This document shows, piece by piece, positions 42,735-47,437 of a DNA stretch of 47,437 bases. The DNA comes from Stygiolobus sp037389425. GTDB taxonomy: Archaea > Thermoproteota > Thermoprotei_A > Sulfolobales > Sulfolobaceae. The position numbers and the translations under genes are program-made. The stretch is taken from contig NZ_JBBHKR010000094.1 in NCBI RefSeq assembly GCF_037389425.1, positions 1-47,437 of the forward strand, read 5' to 3'. Within the stretch, counting starts at the first letter, position 1; the number at the start of each line of letters is the position of its first letter. The notes under the pieces are model-generated. The model searched no databases, was not told the DNA's origin, and worked only from the letters and a program-made list of their open reading frames with translations.

Positions 42735-43909
42735 AATATTATAAATGGTCTGATAAGGGAGAGGGAAGAAAAATAGGGAAAATAGGAAATTATTGCCTTT
42801 ATGATAAAGTCATTACGGAAGAGACTTGTGAAGAGATAAACATAAGCCCAGATGTTAAAAATTATGGGACATTCAAATTCGTATATGGTCCTTCAGCTGG
42901 AGGGTTATTAGAATCGATTAAATTTGATATAACTACAGATGGCGAAAGAATACTAAATATAAACAGCATCCCCTATAAAATTAGGAAAATAAAAGTTACT
43001 GGATTATCGTGGGAAGATGCACTACTTAAAATAGAGAGAATAAACGCTCCATTTAGCGTCTCACACACAATAGCGTTCTTGCTTGCCTTAGAAGACGCAA
43101 TGGATATAGAGCAAGATTATCAAACCCAATTGAAAAGAATAGCTTTACTTGAACTAGAGAGAATAAGAAACCATTTATTTGTCATTGCTAGACTAACAGA
43201 AACTGCGTCCTTGAATGTTCCCACATTTCACTTACTTTATTTAATAGAGGAAACTAATAGATTAATAGGAAAGCTATGTGGGCATAGATATTTCTTTGGA
43301 GCTAACTATATTAATAAAGTAAATTGTAATTTTGAAAAATTATTTAAGATATTAGACATAGTTAAGGAGTTTAGATTAATATTTGAAGGACTCCTGGAAA
43401 GTAGAATATTTATCGATAGATTGCAACAAAATGGTATATTAAGAGATAGGGATAGCATAGGTCCAGCAGCTAGGGCTGCGGGATTAGGATATGACGCAAG
43501 GTTAGAGTTAAATATACTTCCATATAAAGAAATTGGGTTTAAAATAGTTAGAGCAGAAGATGCAGATGCCTTTGGAAGATTTCTAGTTAGAGGTTATGAA
43601 ATTATAGAGTCTTCAAAAATGTTAATGGAACTAACTGATATTATAAAAGACAATACTAGTACAAAAGAATATAAAGCAATAAACGATGAAGAAGAGGGAT
43701 TAGCCAGAGTTGAAAGCCCTTCAGGTGATTTAGCATATTACGTAAAAATTAAGGAGGGAAGAGTAACATCTGCCCAGCTTCTATCACCATCCTATGTTAA
43801 CCTTAAATCTTTTATGAAAAGTGTAAAAGGGACGATTTTTACAGATTTTCAATTTAATTGGGAAAGTTTTGGAATTTGGATAAGTGAAATAGGGGTGAAT
43901 TTAGAATGA
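42731..43909 (+). CDS. large subunit (HyfG/NuoD-like) lacking NiFe ligands
   Basis: A 392-residue homologue of the group-4 hydrogenase large subunit and NuoD. The fold markers are there: ELERIRNHLFVIARL, GHRYFFGANY, GPAARAAGLGYDARL and ARVESPSGDLAYYVK. The N-terminal NiFe motif, RxCGxCxxxH in hydrogenases, reads ERINAPFSVSH here, and the C-terminal DPCxxC motif reads DFQFNWESFGIW. All four Cys are missing, so no NiFe centre can form. The NuoC-like part is reduced to about 60 residues. This is what defines hydrogenase-related (Ehr-like) complexes. The partner or substrate at the former active site is not known; a quinone or another small reductant is possible. Confidence 0.88.
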   Translation: MKYYKWSDKGEGRKIGKIGNYCLYDKVITEETCEEINISPDVKNYGTFKFVYGPSAGGLLESIKFDITTDGERILNINSIPYKIRKIKVTGLSWEDALLKIERINAPFSVSHTIAFLLALEDAMDIEQDYQTQLKRIALLELERIRNHLFVIARLTETASLNVPTFHLLYLIEETNRLIGKLCGHRYFFGANYINKVNCNFEKLFKILDIVKEFRLIFEGLLESRIFIDRLQQNGILRDRDSIGPAARAAGLGYDARLELNILPYKEIGFKIVRAEDADAFGRFLVRGYEIIESSKMLMELTDIIKDNTSTKEYKAINDEEEGLARVESPSGDLAYYVKIKEGRVTSAQLLSPSYVNLKSFMKSVKGTIFTDFQFNWESFGIWISEIGVNLE

Positions 43910-44517
43910 AAAACTGGTGGTTTTTACGGGGAGTAAGAAAAGGGATTCTTACAGAAAAGACTCCTAAGGATATTGCTGAATGGAGCACTAAAATAGAAGG
44001 GAAAGGAGTAGCTAATTGCCCAACCAAAGCAATAGAAAATGGAAAATGGATAGCTGAACGGTGCATATTCTGCAGGAGATGTTATCCTAATTATAAACCA
44101 AACTTAAATTATGAAATCTCAATTATAAAAGGTACACAAAAACTATTCAAGAAATCATTTTTTATTTATCCCATTGACGCTGGTTCTTGTGGAGGATGTA
44201 ATATGGAACTAAAATTAATTTCGTCACCGCAATATGATATGACTAGATTTAGAATATTCTTTACTAATACACCGAGACATGCAGACGCTATTATAGCAAT
44301 GGGCACTCTAACAGAGAAAATGAAAGAAGTAATAAAAGAAGCATATAACGCTATGCCAGAACCAAAGCTAGTAGTGTTATTAGGAACGTGTGCCATATCT
44401 GGAGGAATTCTAGGAGAAGCTATACCATTAGAAGCACAAGTCTTAATTCCAGGTTGTCCGCCTAATCCTTACACAATACTAGATGCCTTAATAAAGGTGA
44501 AAGGTGGGAAAAAATGA
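43906..44517 (+). CDS. small subunit (HyfI/NuoB-like) fused to half ferredoxin
   Basis: A 203-residue protein in two parts. Residues 1-75 have an NCPTKAIE loop and CIFCRRCYPNY. One CP-type Cys plus a CxxCxxC can hold a single [4Fe-4S] cluster, as cluster II of a 2[4Fe-4S] ferredoxin; the first CxxCxxC and the last CP are missing. Residues 85-203 are NuoB-like: SCGGCNMELKL, LGTCAISGG and PGCPPNPYTI supply the four Cys of the proximal cluster (N2 type). So a two-cluster electron path is kept while the hydrogenase site is lost. The order (ferredoxin part first) differs from HyfH plus HyfI as two genes and looks like a fusion. ATGA overlaps join it to both neighbours. Confidence 0.86.
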   Translation: MKNWWFLRGVRKGILTEKTPKDIAEWSTKIEGKGVANCPTKAIENGKWIAERCIFCRRCYPNYKPNLNYEISIIKGTQKLFKKSFFIYPIDAGSCGGCNMELKLISSPQYDMTRFRIFFTNTPRHADAIIAMGTLTEKMKEVIKEAYNAMPEPKLVVLLGTCAISGGILGEAIPLEAQVLIPGCPPNPYTILDALIKVKGGKK

Positions 44518-46274
44518 ACATAATATATTTAATAGCCCCATTTTTGATATCTCCTGTAATATCAATTTTAAATAGAAAGTTAGGTTATCTATCAATAATA
44601 TTGGCTTCCCTATATCTTCTGATATTTTCTTTGTACAAATACCCTTATGAGTTAAATACACTATTTATTACTATATCAACAACAGTCTGGATTTTAATAT
44701 CTATATTTTCTATAAAATATGACAATTATGGAAGTTGGCTATCTCCCTTATATGGTGTAACAATTTTAGGAATTGTGATAATATTAGAATCTAGTAACTA
44801 TATTGAATTTTTATCAGGATGGGAGATAATGTCAATTCCAGCTTATGTTGCAATTGGACTCACAAGAAAGGAATTTAGACCAGCATATATATTCATGGCT
44901 TTTGGAGAGCTGAGTACAGCTTTACTGCTTGCTTCTTTTATAATAGCTTCAGCCGATACTAATACTATATCGTTTACTCAGCTAATATCCCCATTACCGT
45001 TAATTTTAGCCACATTTGGATTCTTAACAAAAATGGGAATAACACCATTTATGGTATCAGAGTGGTTGCCGATAGCTCATGGCACGGCACCCTCCAACCT
45101 CTCTTCAGTATTAAGCTCTACCATGACGTTAATGGGAATATATGGTATTCTGAAAATGTCCGATTTAACTCAAAACATACCTATAGCGTTTTCATTACTT
45201 GTATCTATTATAGGTGCATTCAGCGTATTCTTTGGGTCATTATACGCTTATGTAAATGAGAACACAAAGGGGATATTAGCATTTAGTACAATAGAAAATA
45301 ATGGTGCAATGTTAGTTTCAATAGGTCTCTTTATGTTTGCAAAACAACTAGGAATTACTTCTACAGAGAATATAGCATTTTATACTATTATAATATACTC
45401 ATTTGCACATTCGATAGCCAAAGGTGGATTATTCATGAGTACTGGAGTAGAGGAAGCACAAGCCATATCATTCTCTAAAAAAGTAAGAGATAAGTATTAT
45501 GTTTTAGGATTAGTTCTCTTAACATCCTCAATGTCTGGTCTTTTACCGAATTTAGGAGGAATAGCAGCGTGGTTAACCCTAGAAAACTTATTCATAATTT
45601 CATATATATTACATAGTTTAATTTCTGTTATATTTATTGTTATCGGGTCTATAATGGCAATGGGAGACGGTTTTGCCACAGCTTTATTAGTCAGATATAT
45701 TACATACTTATCACTCTTTAGAGTTGATCGTAAGAAAATAGATAAATTGCTAGTAATACCAGTATTAATTTCTGGAACGTTAGTATTGGTTTTTGGCAAT
45801 ATTTTGCCCTATCTACTATATCCCTATAAAACTTCATTACCTCAATTAGGAATTCTAGGTAATTTGCTTATTGTAAATGAATACAGTAACAAAATCTTTG
45901 GTGCAATATCCCCCTTATACATTACCCTTCTTATAAGTATGTTTTCTTTAGTAACTTATCTAGTTTTTGGAAAGCCTAAAATAAGAAGAGTTAAGATTTG
46001 GAATAATGGTGTTAACGATCAAGAGGAATATACTGCATTCGCCATGTCCAATAATATAAGGCTTATGTTAAGGAAGATTCTAAAACCAGAGGAAAGCGGA
46101 TATCTCCCTAGTTATGGGATTGACATATTCTGGGAATATATTTATAAATTTTCCAGAGAAGCTAGAAACTTTGGAGAAAAATTTGGACGTGCTTTAATAA
46201 ATAGTTCAATCTCATGGTATATTGTATATATTATAATTGTATTAATAATAATTTCATTAATAATTGCAATATGA
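44514..46274 (+). CDS. HyfB/NuoL-like antiporter subunit
   Basis: A 586-residue protein with about 15-16 helices. The helix-5 Glu is in FLSGWEIMSIPAYVAIG, the helix-7 Lys in LTKMGITPFMVSEWLPIAHG, and STIENNGAMLVSIG and AHSIAKGGLFMSTG match the later conserved helices (a Lys in SIAKGG). A C-terminal soluble stretch (RRVKIWNNGVNDQEEYTAF ... GIDIFWEYIYKFSREARN) precedes a last membrane helix, as in HyfB/HycC. It is the second pump-like subunit of the operon. Its stop overlaps the coiled-coil gene (ATGA). Confidence 0.88.
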   Translation: MNIIYLIAPFLISPVISILNRKLGYLSIILASLYLLIFSLYKYPYELNTLFITISTTVWILISIFSIKYDNYGSWLSPLYGVTILGIVIILESSNYIEFLSGWEIMSIPAYVAIGLTRKEFRPAYIFMAFGELSTALLLASFIIASADTNTISFTQLISPLPLILATFGFLTKMGITPFMVSEWLPIAHGTAPSNLSSVLSSTMTLMGIYGILKMSDLTQNIPIAFSLLVSIIGAFSVFFGSLYAYVNENTKGILAFSTIENNGAMLVSIGLFMFAKQLGITSTENIAFYTIIIYSFAHSIAKGGLFMSTGVEEAQAISFSKKVRDKYYVLGLVLLTSSMSGLLPNLGGIAAWLTLENLFIISYILHSLISVIFIVIGSIMAMGDGFATALLVRYITYLSLFRVDRKKIDKLLVIPVLISGTLVLVFGNILPYLLYPYKTSLPQLGILGNLLIVNEYSNKIFGAISPLYITLLISMFSLVTYLVFGKPKIRRVKIWNNGVNDQEEYTAFAMSNNIRLMLRKILKPEESGYLPSYGIDIFWEYIYKFSREARNFGEKFGRALINSSISWYIVYIIIVLIIISLIIAI

Positions 46275-46456
46275 TATGGGGTAAGACTATTCCATGTTCA
46301 AAAGAAGAAGAAATAAAGAAACAAATAGAAGAAACGAAAAAGAAAATAGAAGAACTGAGAAGGAAAATAGAAGAAACGAAAGAAGATTTGAAAAAGATTT
46401 ACGAACTCCAACAGATAGCCATAACGTGTACGAAGAAGAATGCACAGAATTACTGA
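46271..46456 (+). CDS. coiled-coil protein of the Ehr-like operon, N-terminal part
   Basis: A 61-codon frame from an ATG that overlaps the HyfB-like stop (ATGA). After MIWGKTIPCS comes a heptad coiled coil with repeats of the type KKIEELRRKIEE. It stops at 46456 just as the -1 frame (46426-46653) opens into a matching helical, Glu/Leu-rich continuation. The two parts probably form one protein of about 125 residues split by a one-base change or a -1 shift around the AAGAAGAA run at 46430-46440. Role unknown; a scaffold or assembly factor for the complex is inference. Confidence 0.55.
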   Translation: MIWGKTIPCSKEEEIKKQIEETKKKIEELRRKIEETKEDLKKIYELQQIAITCTKKNAQNY

Positions 46457-46653
46457 AAGAACTGCTGGAATTGTCATCTAAAGAAGCCTCATTAATATTT
46501 GAGTTATCTCAATTACTAGAAGAGGCTAAAATAGAGACAATAAGACTGTCTGGACTAATAGCATCATGCAAATTAGAGGATAAAGAATTAGCGAGCGAAT
46601 TATATAAAGAATTTGAGAAAATGTTTTCTAAATATGTAAAGAAGGGAGAGTAA
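46426..46653 (+). CDS. coiled-coil protein, C-terminal part in the -1 frame
   Basis: About 75 residues from a GTG at 46426 (VYEEECTELLKELLELSS ... ELASELYKEFEKMFSKYVKKGE), clearly helical. The same frame is open further up to 46294, but there it reads only as an RRNEKENRR-type repeat, an out-of-frame shadow of the N-terminal coiled coil. No ribosome site precedes 46426, so it is more likely the continuation of the 46271 frame than an independent gene. Confidence 0.5.
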   Translation: MYEEECTELLKELLELSSKEASLIFELSQLLEEAKIETIRLSGLIASCKLEDKELASELYKEFEKMFSKYVKKGE

Positions 46654-46662
46654 AAATGACAT

Positions 46663-46776
46663 GTGAGGGTATATATACTATTACTATCATTTTATGAAGG
46701 ATTAAAACAAAATGGTTGTCCAATCTGTAGATTACTTGATAATTTCGGAGTGTGGACAACAATTTCATTCATTTGA
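46663..46776 (+). pseudogene. truncated gene with CPIC motif
   Basis: A 37-codon frame starting at GTG 46663 with GGGAG about 14 nt upstream. It reads SFYEGLKQNGCPICRLLDNF, the look of a conserved CPIC-type protein start, and then ends after 17 more residues at the edge of the transposase remnant. The gene was probably cut by the mobile element insertion; its 3' part is not in the window. It would have been the next gene of the Ehr-like operon. ATG 46656 in another frame gives only 13 residues. Confidence 0.45.
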
Positions 46777-47309
46777 AATATTTACATTTATTATCACCCC
46801 CTTATCTAACAAGTACGTTGGGGTGTAAAGGATGTTATATATTATGAAGAATGTTGATAACCACCTAGTTATTGTGATTGTCAGTATTCCAAGGGAAGTG
46901 GAAGTCCATTGATGCAAGTGTCTTAAGCTTCTGAACCCTTGTTCTGCGTAATCCCTCTCGTTGAACGTTACCTTCTCGTGTTCTACGTTTAACCATGTGA
47001 AGGCGTTGTATGCTGTTGCCCCATCGTGCAAGTAAATTACCTTATCAATCCTTCTCCTAAATACCCTCATTGCTATTTCCTCAGCCCTACTCATGTTCAC
47101 AAGAACTACCAAGACATGTACCCCGCTCCTAACACTATTATGAAGAAGGGTATTCCCTTAGTTTTTACATCCCTAACGATCCACACGTAGTAATACCTCC
47201 CCCTCACAAGCCTCACCTTAGTCTCATCAATAGCGTAAACACCACTCAATGGTACAGCATACCTCACGTAACTCAACCTCCTATGATAATAAAGCAGAGT
47301 GGAATGGGG
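46765..47309 (-). mobile_element. truncated, frameshifted IS6-type transposase
   Basis: Read leftwards, a frame from about 47309 (PHSTLLYYHRRL, then VYAIDETKVRLVRGRYYYVW and RDVKTKGIPFF) breaks at about 47110-47118. It continues one base off with VVLVNMSRAEEIAMRVFRRR, VIYLHDGATAYNAF, VEHEKVTFNERDYAEQGFRS and ITRWLSTFFIIYNILY. These match the DDE core of IS6-family transposases such as Sulfolobus ISC774: Asp in AIDETK, Asp in LHDGA and Glu in ERDYAEQGF. The N-terminal DNA-binding region is missing, and at least one frameshift is present, so it is inactive. I could not define terminal repeats. Confidence 0.75.
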
Positions 47310-47311
47310 TA

Positions 47312-47437
47312 AAACTGCCCTCCAAGAGGATAATCTGGAATAACGGAAAGTGTGAGAAAAGATTCAGTTCGTTAATATTCGTTCCGGGGTTAACGGTTTT
47401 ACTGCTCGGAATTATAATGCCTCATCTTATTTACCCT
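47312..47437 (+). pseudogene. fragment of an antiporter-type membrane subunit, runs off window
   Basis: A plus-strand frame open to the window edge encodes KRFSSLIFVPGLTVLLLGII then MPHLIYP. It resembles the segment of the HyfB-like subunit that reads LLVIPVLISGTLVLVFGN and ILPYLLYP (near residue 430). If this holds, it is part of a further NuoL/HyfB-like gene whose 5' part was removed at the transposase boundary. The match is short and judged by eye. Confidence 0.4.

Noticed and set aside
39799..46274. Reading the operon as formate hydrogenlyase or hydrogenase-4
   Set aside because: The gene order fits, but the large subunit has no NiFe-binding Cys at either end and no formate dehydrogenase or maturation gene is present.
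46294..46425. Arg/Asn/Glu-rich repeat peptide as the real N terminus of the 46653 frame
   Set aside because: It is the out-of-frame translation of the Lys/Glu coiled coil in the 46271 frame; its RRNEKENRR repeats arise from shifted GAA/AAA-rich codons.
1..47437. CRISPR arrays, rRNA genes, replication origins and toxin-antitoxin pairs
   Set aside because: I searched by eye for regularly spaced repeats, conserved rRNA segments, origin-like repeats with cdc6 or whiP, and VapBC-type pairs, and saw none.

Overview
The window is a compact, AT-rich archaeal chromosome segment, most likely from a member of the Sulfolobales (Thermoproteota/Crenarchaeota). The DNA ligase, the thioredoxin-like PDO with two CxxC sites, the SSV-type integrase remnant, the IS6-type transposase remnant and the DUF929 protein all point there. 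Many genes start at GTG or TTG with a TATA-like element about 25 nt upstream, the pattern of leaderless archaeal transcripts, and genes inside operons often overlap by 4 nt (ATGA, GTGA or TTGA). I cannot fix the genus from sequence alone.

Layout. 0-19.9 kb is conserved core: a divergent amidohydrolase-like protein, a DUF929 protein with a broken signal-anchor frame, GlmM-type phosphohexomutase with a Trm112-like protein, a DUF2153-like protein, hexulose-phosphate synthase with a winged-helix protein, CTP synthase, an ArsR-like regulator, an Lsm protein, archaeal SAM synthetase, then a minus-strand run of Rqc2/NFACT, Rio2 and a DUF460 nuclease-like protein. A plus-strand run follows (small membrane protein, Mut7-C nuclease, AMMECR1, PDO, ribbon-helix-helix coiled-coil protein), then dCTP deaminase, ATP-dependent DNA ligase and an MBL-fold nuclease-like protein.

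19.9-29.9 kb is one long minus-strand tetrapyrrole operon, transcribed from about 29.95 kb downwards: precorrin-2 dehydrogenase type protein, hemA, hemB, hemL, hemC, hemD, a small unknown protein, an alkaline-phosphatase-superfamily phosphodiesterase, and two flavoprotein subunits of the HCN synthase/amino-acid dehydrogenase type. A 600-bp intergenic region follows, then an ABC exporter pair, a cation/Ca2+ exchanger, an EF-Tu/SelB-like protein without a G domain, a DUF202 membrane protein, a DEAD-box helicase and an MFS transporter interrupted by one in-frame TAA.

37.4-38.4 kb is a scar of an integrated element: a promoter-bearing int(N) fragment of an SSV-type integrase reads into the 3' half of an intact tRNA-Asp(GUC), beside small orphan reading frames. 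After an EamA transporter, 39.7-46.7 kb carries the most notable system: a six-gene, translationally coupled complex I/group-4 hydrogenase-like operon (HyfC, E, F, G, I and B-like subunits). Its large subunit lacks all four NiFe-binding cysteines and its small subunit keeps the proximal cluster plus only half a ferredoxin domain, so it is a hydrogenase-related (Ehr-like) ion-translocating complex, not a hydrogenase. It is preceded by a structured leader whose repeats can pair alternatively with the start codon region. Behind it lie a frameshifted coiled-coil gene, a truncated CPIC-motif gene, a truncated IS6-type transposase and, at the window edge, what looks like a fragment of another antiporter-like subunit.
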